Of a DNA stretch of 64,000 nt, positions 53,201 through 64,000 are shown piece after piece; the first letter of the stretch is position 1, and every line of letters starts with the position of its first letter. Where the stretch lies: positions 2,604,001 to 2,668,000 of the forward strand of contig JAGGNK010013114.1 in NCBI GenBank assembly GCA_017590115.1, written 5' to 3'. Source of the DNA: Montifringilla adamsi. Lineage: Eukaryota; Chordata; Aves; Passeriformes; Passeridae. The translations under genes and the position numbers were made by a program. The notes beneath the pieces are model-generated. The model was not told the origin of the DNA. It saw nothing but the letters and a program-made list of their open reading frames with translations, and ran no database searches.

Positions 53201-56200
53201 TCTCCACTAGTAAGAAGTGAGGACTATGTCCAATACCTTGAATGAATCCAAATGTAATCTTCCCACTGCCACTTTATTCATCCTTATTCTTCTTATTAGT
53301 CTTCTTATTATAACTTCTGTGCTTGATTTCTACACCTGGATAACACATTTGTCTCAAAAACTGCCATTCAACAGAGTTTTTATTTTTTTCTGAATGTCTA
53401 ATTCTGGAATACAGCAAAAGGGAAGGAAGTTTGGACTTCACTGAAATGATGCTTTCCAGCTTTAGTTTACTTCCCAATAAACAAAGGGCAAAAAGAAAAG
53501 CAACGAAAAGAAGAAAAGACAACCCCAAAACCTTCAAAGACAGAGAAAGACTTTTAAGAATAGATGAGCCTGGACCAGTAATTCTAATAAGCTTGTGCTA
53601 ATAACCTTTTAAAAAGTAAAATTGTTTCGTTCACAGAAAGACTTCTGTGCAGTTTATATCTAGTACAGTTTACAGAACTTACTGGACATTACCTCTTACT
53701 TCATTATGCAACAAGACTGAAAGGACATAATTTTGTAGAAGACACCATACTCAGAAAACAAAGCAGTTAAGCACAAGAAACAAACTTGCAAACCCTATTT
53801 TCCCTTCTTAGCGAGACTCATCCAATAGAGTACAGAATGACAGCACTAACTTCTCTTAAATTGCTATCATATGTGTTTGATATGGAAACAAGATACTGTG
53901 GCAGTCAGATTATATACAAATGGCTGACACAAAAGCTTACACTGCATTAGTGCTGCTTCTCTAACTTGTTTCATCCAAAGGATCTTTGAAAACTAAAATT
54001 TATGATATTCACAATAGAGTCATTTTTGTGTCATCACACAAATAAAATCCCATGTATATTGGCACTGGTTCCTAAATGTACCATCACTGTAGAAATGAAG
54101 ATTAGTCAATAATGCTAATAGGCCAAAATGATACCAATCAAATTTATGAAGAATGAAGCTTTTCTCTTTCCCATGGTGCCTTTTTATCCAGAAACCAAAG
54201 CAGAGTAAGAATGAAAATCACAGAAACTGTCCAGGTGCCAACATTTGCCATACCATTTTTTAAAACTGACTATGTCCTAATAATTCTACTACAAATTGAC
54301 TACAATTTGACAGTCATTTTGGAAGCATCTTCAAAAACACAATCTTTAAATGATCACTGCTACAATTACACTACAGTGCTAACAAAAAAGGTTAATGCAA
54401 GCATATTTGGAAGCAAAGAAAACACAATAAAAACATCTTTTGGTAAGTTACCAAGAATTAGCATGATCGAGTATATTGAAGCACTGCTTAGCAGTGCTCA
54501 GATACTGCGTCAGATGGCTCAGCAAACAAGTACACCTTAATTCAACTTAAAACTAGGACACACATACAGATAAAGCATCACCAGTAGATGAAAGAAGATG
54601 CACTGAAATCATAAAGGTATAGACTTTTACTTGGAATGACACGGGTCATGATCATAAAGTGACACTTACTATTTTTTTAAGTCAGAATGCAATTTGTATA
54701 GGAAACACAGCTAACAATTTGAACACAAGAAAAACATTTCTATTACACTCCTATTTTCAAGCTCTGAACTCCATCAGTTAAGCAAAATAAGACAGCCGTC
54801 ACCTTCTGAAATACCGATTTTAAAAGCCTGAAATAATGATTATGATTCAGTTCATATTTATTAGTATGATTTGTTTTAAAATCCCTCCTCTCCAGCCATC
54901 TCACAAGAATGACCCAAATAGACAGTAAATATGCTAACTACACCTTCTTCAAAGGAAGCACACCTGTGCTTCACAAAAAATGTCCTTCTATCACCACTGT
55001 TACCCTAACACAGGAAATGAAATGAGTAATTGGAAAGAAGCAACTCCAGCAACTAGTTACTAACATACTGCCTGAATGACTGTACAGAGCTCACAGCAAG
55101 TAGTTCAAAAAAGTGACACTGAAATTTGCTTTAATTTTTGCTAACTTTAAGCAAACCTGTAACTAGATTAGGGTTTCATACAACACAGGTAAGTCAAAAT
55201 AAAACCTGCTTATATAATCAAACTACTTATGTCAAATTTCCCACGTCATAACAAGTTCGTATTTCCTTTGAAACACAATGACTTCTGCCATTCTTCATAC
55301 ACCAAATGGGATACCAAAAATAGGTAGCAATAGGCTCAGTGATGGACAACTCTTTGAAGAGTTCTGGTAAGAATGCATCTACAGTGAAAACATGGCTTTA
55401 CACACTTACAAATTCAAACACAAAAAACATTCATTCATCAAAATCTTTACTGATCACTAAAATACCTTAAACAGTGTATTTTGCTACTCTTGGAACATTT
55501 TTGCATAAGTATATTCACACATGGACAGTTTTGATGTTAAGAAAAAAGTCCTTAGGTGTCAAGCAAATTTCAGATACCCTACCAAGTCCAAAAGACTACC
55601 ACAGTAGACTGAGCAGCTAAAATCATGGCCAAAGATCTGGAAGGAACACATGTATAATTCAAACATAACAGCAGTGACATTTACAAGACTGTAGACATTT
55701 CACTACTTCTACCAACAATTTCACCAGCTGTAAAACTATTACTGCCATCATGCCTGCCTCAGAGCTCAAGTGCAGACAGACAGAAGAGCAGGAATTCAAT
55801 CCTCCATTCACTTGTCATCTCATTCCCCACTATCTCGTTTACACAGAGGAAAGTTCAGAAAGAGCAACGTCTCTTTCATTTGCATAAATTTACAGTAATA
55901 CCACACAAGGCAAAGACTAACAGCCACAACAACGTTGTATCCCCCTCTTCCCAAAACAAGATTGCAGATCTTGCACAGAATTTCCTGAAATATTATTTTC
56001 TAAAATATTAGGTAATCAAATATTAAAAACTTCTTCAGTTACCACTAAGGGTGCAGATAAAGTGGGCATTAATTCCTTTTATTAAAACTGAACCATTGCA
56101 AATCAAGAATCCATTAGATTTCTGAAAAGGTTTCACAGCATGAAACTAACATTATCATTACCTTATCATAAAATCATGTGATATCTGAAAAGTGTGACTA

Positions 56201-56609
56201 TTATTTTGCTTCATTCCATCACTTGTGAAAACTCTAAGTCAATACCCATCATGGCTCCCAAAGTTTAAGGATCTAGGGTAGGGAGGGAGGTCAAGCCCAA
56301 TCCAAGTGAACAGTCACTCTCTCTACCACAGGAAAAACTACATACTGTAAGCCCTGTGAATAAATAATTACAATGAAATTAATGTTTTATGAAGGAAATG
56401 CACTTGGTTTTAAAGGTCACAAAGCGACAGATAAGAGCACACAGTGAAACAAATCCAGCAAATTACTGATTGAACTGCAGGGTCAATGAATCCAAGCAAT
56501 AAATATATCTGCTCTTTGAATAATTAAAAATGTCAAAACACAATGGCTGCAGACAACAGTGTTAAGAATGCAGACAGACCAGATGATCTACTTCATATTT
56601 AAGTATTTA
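47246..56609. other. Unannotated intron adjoining the CBLB exon
   Basis: AT-rich with no repeats I can name. A 109-codon ATG frame on the plus strand at 54211-54540 has no known match. No second CBLB exon was seen on the minus strand. Confidence 0.55.
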
Positions 56610-56616
56610 ACTTACC
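56610..56616 (-). other. CBLB: Splice donor of the CBLB exon
   Basis: On the minus strand the exon ends GACAG and the intron opens GTAAGT, a near-perfect U2-type 5' splice site with the GT at 56615-56614. The first intron base completes an Arg codon if unspliced and the next triplet is TAA, so unspliced RNA would stop at once. Homology to Cbl-b is kept up to the junction. Confidence 0.92.
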
Positions 56617-56866
56617 TGTCCTGTGACTGCTCTTCATACATTCTTTCCTTTCCCTCTTTAAAGAGTCTTATGGCCCGTTTGGATTTTTTCATAAGGCTGT
56701 CAATGTAGATTTTAAAATACTCATTCTCACTGAGTTGTGCAAGTTTCTGGTTGTCATCATATTTGCTCAGTATAAGTCGCAAATGTTGGTAAGTATCAGG
56801 TAGAATGTCAAGTATATAAGGTGGGCTGTTTTTGAGTTGAAGCTTTGGGTTTTGGCACAATCTTAC
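56616..56866 (-). CDS. CBLB: CBLB (Cbl-b E3 ubiquitin ligase) internal coding exon, part of the four-helix bundle of the TKB domain
   Basis: The minus-strand translation starts VRLCQNPKL and ends YEEQSQDR, giving 83 whole codons plus two bases of an Arg codon. It matches Cbl-b at about residues 56-139 as I recall it. Central residues such as [19 protein letters not shown] fit Cbl-b, not c-Cbl, which has a different loop and is one residue or so shorter there. In the family this stretch forms most of the four-helix bundle of the N-terminal tyrosine-kinase-binding domain, which with an EF hand and a variant SH2 fold docks phosphotyrosine substrates so that the RING can ubiquitinate them. Cbl-b is a cytosolic brake on T-cell and receptor-tyrosine-kinase signalling. 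The exon is 251 nt, enters in phase 0 and leaves with two bases of a codon. The frame has no stop or frameshift, so it looks functional. An ATG-initiated frame is not expected because the exon is internal. The neighbouring exons are not in the window. Confidence 0.96.
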
Positions 56867-56900
56867 CTATAAGGAAAAACAAGAGAATGTAAAAGACAAG
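56867..56900 (-). other. CBLB: Splice acceptor and polypyrimidine tract of the CBLB exon
   Basis: Read on the minus strand, a pyrimidine-rich run ends in CCTTATAG immediately before the GTA (Val) codon at 56866-56864. The AG is at 56868-56867. This is a typical U2-type 3' splice site. The start of homology to Cbl-b coincides exactly with the AG, which fixes the exon boundary. No branch point can be chosen with confidence. Confidence 0.9.
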
Positions 56901-57458
56901 AAAACCATTGAGACAAAAACTGATCTGATATTTTCCAATTTATCGGGTATAACATACTTCTTTAGCCTCCAGTCCCAAAGAATTAAATCCTACTTCATTT
57001 ATATTCTGTGAAATTCCAACAATGTCAAAAGAGGTAAAATTTTACTTCATCTTGTCACATCTATAAAAAGTAAACAAGCTTACCTAAATATTTTGTGGGT
57101 TTGCCCTGAAAGTATGTCTTTTCCTCTCTAATATATGCTAAGGAGCACATCAAAACACAGCATGCAAAAATGCCAAGAGCAGTACTTTCATACAGATCTG
57201 TTTTGTGCAGGTTAACTTAGCTACAGGTGTTTAAGTATCTACTAAGAACTGACATAAATTACTTTGTCATCTGCTGGCTCTCTTTATCCAACAATATAAC
57301 CTCTGAGACCCTAGGGAAATATAATTTTGAAAGCTCTGCACATAAGAAAATGGTCTGAACTGTGATAGTGCTTCAAAAGTTATTACCTACAACAGACAGA
57401 CTTTAGGTCACTCAAAAACAGATATTGTAAACCAGGAAACAAAAATATTATAAAGTCA

Positions 57459-58574
57459 TGGTTTTCCAGCTCCTGGCTGGAACAGAAGCTCAGTGCTTTG
57501 CTTTGGCTGGGTAAGGAGGTGCCCACCAAAGCTTCTTTCCCATTCTCCTACCCATAACGAAAGATTCCTATGTCAAGACAAGGACAAGGAGAGGTCATTC
57601 ACCAAACACTGTCACAAGTACTTAATATTAAGGTACTTAGCCTCGACTCAGGGAACTTAATTCACTTAATTACTAATCAAATCAGAGTAGGGTAACAAGA
57701 AAATAAAACCAAACCTTAAAAACACATTCCACCCACCACTCCCTCCTTCCTGGGCCTAATTTTACTTTCCACTCTACCTCCTCCCCCACAGTAGTACAGT
57801 GAATGGGGGCTGTGGTCAGTTCATGACTCCTGAGCGGAGTCCGAGTCTCTGCCATGCCTCCCTCCTCAATGGGAGAACTCCTCACACTCTTCTCTTGCTC
57901 CAGACAGGGGTCCAGCCCACAGGAGACAGTCATCTTTGAACTTCCCCAGCGTGAGTCCTTCTCACAGACCACATTTCTTCACAAACTCCTCTAGAACATA
58001 TCCCCTCCACAGGACGTAGTCCTTCAGGAACAGACTGCTCCAGCTTGGGTTCTCTGCAGGGACACAAGTCCTGCCAAGAAACTCACTCCAGTGTGGGCTC
58101 TTCTCTCCATGGGACCACAGGTCCTGCCAGGAGCCTGTTCTAGCACAGGTTCCTTAAGGTATCCCAGCCCACACCAGCCTGCTCTGGCACGGGATCCTCC
58201 ACGGCTTACAGTGAATGTCAGCTCCACTGTGGAGCTGCATGGCCGCCACCATGGGCTGCAGGGGAATCTGCTCCAGCAGCCAGAATGCGTCCCCGTCCTT
58301 CACTGAGCTGCAGGGCTGCAGAGGTGTTTCTCTCACGTTTTCTCACTCCCCTCCTCCCTGGCTGCAATTTGCTTCTGCACAGTAGCTTTTCTCCCCCTTC
58401 TTTAAGACATTACCCCAGAGGCACCACTGTTGCTGATGGGATTGGCCTTGGCCAGCAGCAGATCCATCTTGGAGCTCCCTGCTCTACTGGACAGGGGGGA
58501 ACCTTCTGGCAATGCCTCAGCAAAACTACCGTGTAGTCCCTTCACTATTAAAACTTTGCCACTTAAACCATATA
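57459..58574 (-). mobile_element. Avian endogenous-retrovirus LTR (TguLTR5-like), probably a solo LTR, minus strand
   Basis: A 1.1-kb GC-rich island in AT-rich intron whose text I recognise as a common avian LTR. On the minus strand it begins near 58574 with a degraded GTGGCAAAGTTTT block, then GCCAAGGCC at about 58445-58455, a TATA-like TCTTAAAGAAGGGGG at about 58395-58410, repeated blocks built on 'GGACC..TGGAG' and 'CTGCAG', and a 3' section with CTACTCTGATTTGATT and GCTTTGGTGGGCACCT (about 57530-57545). It ends near 57459 with a CCAGCCAGG-type block. The copy is well diverged: the polyadenylation signal I expect after the GATTTGATT block reads AGTAATTAAG instead of containing AATAAA. No gag, pol or env sequence flanks it, so it is probably a solo LTR. 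No target-site duplication could be made out. The subfamily name is from memory and less certain than the element type. Confidence 0.85.
58399..58410 (-). promoter_or_regulatory. TATA-like box of the LTR (degraded)
   Basis: Minus-strand TCTTAAAG followed by AAGGGGG sits where related LTR copies, as I recall them, carry ATATTTAAGAAGGGG. It is the likely core promoter of the LTR. It points toward the CBLB exon 1.5 kb away. Whether it is still active cannot be told from sequence. Confidence 0.4.
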
Positions 58575-61500
58575 GAAGAAAACATATCAATGGACTTGGA
58601 ATCATTGTGATCCCAAATGGCACAAATATTAATTAAATAGATATTAATCAAAGAATAAGTTTAGGCTAATAGAACACCTTTATTTGGATCTAGTTTCCAC
58701 TGGAAATGTTACTGGAAGAGAAAGGTACTCTTTGTTTCCTACACATCATTAACATAACAAGATTAAAATTGTCTCTGAGCTACTTACATTTTCTGATAGT
58801 TTGTTCTGTAATGCTCTGTTCTAGAAGAAAAAGAGACTAAGACTAACAGGTAGTTTTTGACTACTGATGCACTGAGCTACTCAAGCTCAGCTAAAGTATT
58901 GCATAGGGACACATTCTAGATGTGTGTGCAGCTGTACACATGCAAATACTTATGAAGAAATTAAGACCATGTGGTATAAAAGTTTTATAGGCATCATTTG
59001 GAGATTGCCACATTATATATTAGTGACTTTGACATTCTTTTGAGGTAACTAATGAGGTTATGAAAACATCTTCATACTGCTGAAAGTAGATTCCTATTCC
59101 TACTAATTTATCAACTTGAAAAAAAATGCATCCTTGAGCTTTTCTGGGTGAGAGGCGAACAAACCTGTATCCTGTAATGCTTACCTCTCTAAACTCAGAG
59201 CCCTATCACTATTGCTGACCTCTCCTGTAATTTCCACATCTACACCATTAAGAAATTCACTGCCTTATGACTGCTGCCTCTAACAGACCTTCATGCACCC
59301 CAAACAGCAAAGCAAACAGGTAATGGTTTGTGTCTGAAACATACAGCGCAAGAACACAACCAGACAATTAGACTGAGGTAACAGGGGGTCATAGTTAGAA
59401 AAGTGGAGATAGAGTAGACAAAAGTCAAGCACTTAGAAGTTTTAAAAAAGTTTAGCACCATTCGAAACAGTATTTAAAACATTTGCAATAGCTCTCCTCA
59501 TTTCACTGAGTGTTATTTTAGTAATTTCTGTTATTCTTTCAATTTTTAGACCAGGTAATACATCAGGAAGCCTTCTGATGTGTTGTAGAACAGTCCTTAT
59601 CCCAGAGAAATTTACATCTCAGTAGGGTAGGGAAAAAAAAAAAAAAAAAGGAAGCAGGCAAACATAAATACATGAGCTGTTCAACATGCTGAAGAATGGT
59701 TCAGAGACTGAACACCAGCAGTATGGTATTTCTAGACATAAACTGCAAAGTTCCATAGCAAGCTCTCAAATAATTTAATGGCTTCTAAAGGAACTCAAAG
59801 TTGAGAATGTGCTGGAAGGAAACAAAAAAAGTATAGCATATTTGATCATTTCTTGACCAGTAATGAAGTCTGAAACCGCAATCCACAACTGCAAGAGCTT
59901 TGAAACTAACTTGTTTATATTTTATGTGATATAGATAAGGTCATCAGGATTAAAAAAAGGGACAACAGGGCCCCAGTTGTGGGTTAGGAGATGTCTAAAG
60001 CAGGATTTTCAAAGAATAAAGGTTGGCTATGATAGCATTCTTGCAAGATCAGAAAAGCACTGAAGTTAGGCTGACAGACAGAATTCTCTAAGGAGGTGTC
60101 AAACACGGGCAAAGAATCTTACATGTGTAGCTAGACCTGAAAAACACCCATGCAGAGACATACATTAACTTCTTTTAGTAGAAGAGTAAGAAGAACTGGA
60201 ACCCCAAATACAGAAGCGAAAATCTTTATGAAAACCAGATTTTTTTTCCTCTGAACTTTGAGTTCACCGTGATTTCTGGTTTAGTGAAAACTTGAAACTA
60301 GACCGACATTCTTCGGAAGACCAACTACAGGTGACACAAATCTGTCACTGATCAAGCCTTACAACTCTCTGAAGTAACAAGCACAGGGGAAAAAAAAAAT
60401 CTGAAAAATCAAAATGTTTATTCAGAGAAAAAAAGTCAGCAGTGAGAGCAGACCACAAGCAGAGAAGGCTGCAGTCATTCTGAATTACTTACTTACCCTT
60501 ACTTAAATCTCATGAACAAAGAATTAATTATCTTTCTGAAGCTTATCTTTTTGATCAGATGTGCCAACAAGCAGAATATAAATGATTTAATATATATTAG
60601 AAATACCATTAAAATATGAAAGCAAGAAAAGACAATTTGCTTATGCTGGTTGCTGCATTTTGAACAGTCAGTCCATTTCAGCTATACAAAAAGAATATCA
60701 AATTATAAGGAAGAAGTATTTTCTCTTCCAGAAGTTCTTGAAAGTTTTCTTTAGTCTCACGTCATTACATACAAGACAGTTTAAAAGGCTACCCTTTCTC
60801 CTGAATTTGGAGAGATAAATACAGCACATTACCAGAACCTTCCATTTTAGAACAAGCTTTTAAGAAAGCCACACAAAAATTCTTCAACACCTTCATTAGC
60901 TTTATGCATTATAATTGAAAAAATACTAATATTAATGTTCAAATCATAGATCCACTGAAGTAGCATAAGATTTCCTTCACTTTACAGAGCACACAAGGCT
61001 TCAAAGGAAGTAAGTCTGTAAGGAGATGGTTGGTAAACCATATGGTTTCCAGTCAGGATGTCCTGACACATACCACAGCAGTTCACAATTAAAAGTAAGC
61101 AATAAGAAAAGACACCTGCTGACGCAAAAGATTTGCCGAGACCTTTCTTCAAAAGAAAACAGAACTCAAAACAAATAAACAAAAAAAAATCCCAACACCC
61201 CTAAAATAAAGAAATCTATACTGCACTTTACAAGATAACTCTCACCAACACATTAGGAGCAGACATGAATCATATCACTGTGTGATTTTTGTATTGTTAT
61301 GACTGGAAGTAAGCATGTATATATTTAGCAAGCACTCAGTGGTAAAAAATGAAAGGCAGTAAGCAAGTTAGTAAAAAATATCTCTTATTGAGGCAAACTG
61401 AGACAAAATTAAGCTCCTTTCCCTAGCTCACATACAGGGAAAATCCAAGTACTTAATCCAGAATCACAGAAACAATAAGACTGCAACTCTATGAAAACTG

Positions 61501-64000
61501 AGGCATTACCTTAATCTACCAGAAACTGATTTTGAAACAGTTAATTCTGGAACTTCCAGACAACTGAACTCTAGTTTCTTTGCAGAAAAACATTAACCCC
61601 CTCTCCCCTTCTCACCCACCCCTAACCAAAATAAAGGCCACTACTCATAACACTTCTGAAGATATTTGTCTTATATTTACTATAAGGCATTTTTTCACAC
61701 CACCATCAGAGATGAGAGTAATGGAGGCCAATTGTATATAGACAATTAATTTCTTGCTAAAAACTATGTTCTATTCACTTTTTAAAGCAAAGTTGAAAGC
61801 CCCTGACTCATTTGATAAAAGGACCCTTGTTCAAGCAAAGCATAGCAGTCTTAACACAATCTGTTTAAACACCTAAGGCTAGTCAAAGACAATACAAGGA
61901 AAGTAACTCAGCTAAAATTGAGTAAGTATCTAATGACTAGGACATCCGCTAAACACCGTTTTCAGCTGCAGTGAATGGGTCAGAACAATTGGAGCATCAG
62001 TGCTCACACACTTCCAAAACTACACTTACAAATTGCCCAAGTGAACAAGCTCTTCTGCCTCGTCGCACAAAACAAAGAATTAGAAAATGCCTTGTCACAC
62101 CACAAACAGCATAAAGGCAGCTCTGCAGTTAAAATACCATAATTCTCCAGCAGTCCACAACATCCAATGCAACAACAATGAATTCTGAAAAACTTAATAA
62201 GGAGGACCTAATAAGGAAAATGGTCCAAGTTTGAACATTATGCTTCTTCGACAGGGATTTCTTCCTGCCTGAAGTTACCTTAACTGCAATGCATTTCATT
62301 TTCCATAGGAAAAAAAGCTCTTGTCAGAATATAAGCAGAGGTGACCCAAACACCAATCTTTTTGCCTGAGAATACAATAAGTGCTTGTTCAACAGCCACC
62401 ACACTGCAAATGAATCATATGTTTCCATAGTGGAAGAATAAACAATAAGAATGCTGATGCCACAGACATACAAGGACTTTGGAGGGTAATTTTACTTCCT
62501 TCCAATTAGAAAGAAAGAAGCTTCTGTTCCTCTGTTTAATTTTGTATTCTTTTTCCATAAGCAGTGTACACAGGACATAAGATTTCTTACCAACTTTGAC
62601 CATCGAATCAATTACATGAAGTTTTGCAAAGGATAACCAATGCACTCATAGTTTCAACTACCATGCTCTGTATACTCAGATGCTGACAGATGTTAATTTA
62701 AAGAAAACCACAATACTAAGATGCAGAGGTAACACAGCTTTTACTCACTAAGTCAATAGTATAAGCTTTGGAGAAGCACTCTAGTTTGCTCTTAAATAAT
62801 TATTAAATAGCAAATCAATGCCAACTGCATTTATACAGTCAGAGTCAAGCAACTGGTGGGCCGTGACAGTGCCCCCAAATAGTTTAGTCAATATTGTTAA
62901 TCTTCATAGTAGAAAATTTAATTATTTTCAGGCCCAATGCATAGGAGGAATGAAAAGTGATTAAAAGTTGATGAAATACACCTGTTTTTAAAAATCCCAT
63001 TCAGAATGTATCATGATTTTACCAGCTTGAGTCCCAGAGGAATGAATTGCGAAAAAGTAGTACTGACAACTCTAAACAGTCCAAGCAGTAAACAGACCTA
63101 ACTACTCCAAAGTTTACATAGTAGTAATTCTCTCCCAAAGTTGGTCTCAACATACCATTATTCTCTAATAGTAATACATGGCTAGGGTCTAGGTTTTAAA
63201 AGCCACCAGGTTTACAAACTCAGAAAAACAAAAACTCATGCAATTTATGCACAGTTTAAAGGAACACCTGAGTTATTTGTTAGCAATATTCATTTTTCAT
63301 TTATTTACAGATAAAAACTTTCTAAAACATAGATGGTGTTTTAAAAACAGTAATTTGCTTCCTGCAAATCCAGAGATATATGGTCAACGTTCTTATACAA
63401 TGCAAGCATTGAAAACCAAGGCTAGGCATAAAATAAATATCATCTTCAGCATTACACAGAAATTGAAGTATTTTTGTTTCTTAATGATAAAGCTACTGCT
63501 TACCCATGAGAAAAGCAGTAGAGAAACTTGACATTGATGCTAATATTGCTTTCCCTTTAATAATGCAGTTAATATTGTAAATTTACATAAGACATACCAA
63601 TAAACCACAAAAAGTATAGATCCCAATGTATGAAGTATAAAAAGGAAATATATATGGACAGATAGCAATTTACATTCACTGATTATCTACATGCAGATTA
63701 TTTTTTATTCCCTGCAAGAATGTTGCTTATGGTAACTTTTACAAACAAGGCTCTAAGGAGGAGCACTATTGAAACATTCTGTCCTGCTAAAGAATTCCTT
63801 TTCAAAATCCATGATTATTTTCACACTGATAATAAAAGTTTAAAGAGAATGCACCCACATAGAACTGCAATGTTCTGCCTATTCCAACCTGAAGTATCAG
63901 CCCATGGAAAATTGGCATTATCACAAAACCTGAACAATTTGAAAGCAGGACACATAACCAATTCTACACAAAGAAGTTTGCATGGTGTGTAGGTAGCCAG
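58575..64000. other. Unannotated intron upstream of the LTR
   Basis: AT-rich; short frames on both strands (60982-61182, 63238-63531, 63720-63992) have no recognised homology. A poly(A) run lies at 59633-59649. No exon seen. Confidence 0.55.
59633..59649. repeat. Poly(A) run, 17 bases
   Basis: Uninterrupted A run after GTAGGGTAGGG. There is no element body that I recognise upstream. Confidence 0.93.

Larger units (their letters stand above)
1..56615 (-). other. CBLB: CBLB intron 3' of the exon (left end outside the window)
   Basis: This whole stretch lies downstream of the exon in gene orientation. The following Cbl-b coding segment (expected to open with Arg-Asn-Leu-Thr-Lys and to carry the rest of the helix bundle and the EF hand) was looked for by eye on the minus strand and not seen. 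The intron would therefore exceed 56 kb. Early introns of vertebrate CBLB genes are known to be long, so this is plausible. An unrelated gene inside the intron cannot be excluded, but no conserved exon was recognised. Confidence 0.75.
56867..64000 (-). other. CBLB: CBLB intron 5' of the exon (right end outside the window)
   Basis: In gene orientation this is upstream of the exon. The preceding coding segment, which ends near Trp-Lys-Leu-Met-Asp-Lys-Val in Cbl-b, was searched for on the minus strand and not found, and no CpG island resembling the gene promoter is present. Besides the LTR at 57459-58574 it contains ordinary AT-rich DNA. Confidence 0.75.

Noticed and set aside
57682..58636. Cluster of overlapping frames on both strands in GC-rich DNA
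   Set aside because: All lie in the 1.1-kb LTR or run just past its end; GC richness explains the lack of stops.
4475..59649. Poly(A)/poly(T) runs as tails of processed pseudogenes or SINEs
   Set aside because: No retroposed gene body, tRNA-like promoter boxes or flanking duplications could be seen next to any of them.
1..64000. tRNA, rRNA, CRISPR-like arrays or bacterial-type operons
   Set aside because: None is visible; the sequence is a vertebrate intron with dispersed repeats.

Overview
The window is AT-rich vertebrate nuclear DNA, almost certainly from a bird. The evidence is several CR1 LINE fragments with the avian CR1 tail (a 3' end of the form ATTCTATGAT / ATTCTGTG), plus two long terminal repeats of types I recognise from avian (neoavian or passerine-like) endogenous retroviruses. 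I cannot name the species. There are no bacterial-style operons: nearly every open reading frame is a chance frame in intronic or intergenic DNA, or lies inside a repeat.

The only coding sequence I can support is one internal exon on the minus strand at 56616-56866. It encodes the core of the four-helix bundle of the tyrosine-kinase-binding domain of the E3 ubiquitin ligase CBLB (Cbl-b). It has a polypyrimidine tract plus AG acceptor and a consensus GTAAG donor. The gene runs right to left, so 56867-64000 is the intron 5' of this exon and 1-56615 is the intron 3' of it, which is at least 56 kb long if the next exon lies off the left edge. I looked for the flanking CBLB exons on the minus strand and did not find them.

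Region by region: 1-12 kb is intron with a small CpG/GC-rich patch (about 1.5-1.8 kb), a 134-base tract with no G (about 5.6-5.7 kb) and a long T tract (11.6 kb). From 12 to 31 kb there is intron with a worn ancient CR1 piece, a GATA-type hairpin, an 18-bp perfect palindrome, two short tandem duplications, a CR1 3' tail (18.6 kb), and a TAAT-rich segment (27.5-27.9 kb). At 30.2-31.9 kb two CR1 copies lie in opposite orientations; the plus-strand one retains the end of the reverse-transcriptase frame in decayed form. From 36.5 to 56.6 kb there is another CR1 tail (36.5 kb) and a plus-strand solo LTR (46.8-47.2 kb). From 56.6 to 64 kb come the CBLB exon, then a 1.1-kb minus-strand LTR starting about 0.6 kb upstream of it in gene orientation, then featureless intron.

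I found no previously undescribed gene system. The most testable point is the same-sense LTR just upstream of the CBLB exon, which could act as an alternative promoter or first exon. The rest are candidate regulatory motif clusters and repeat architecture inside a very long intron. All family assignments come from memory of the sequences; no alignment was run.
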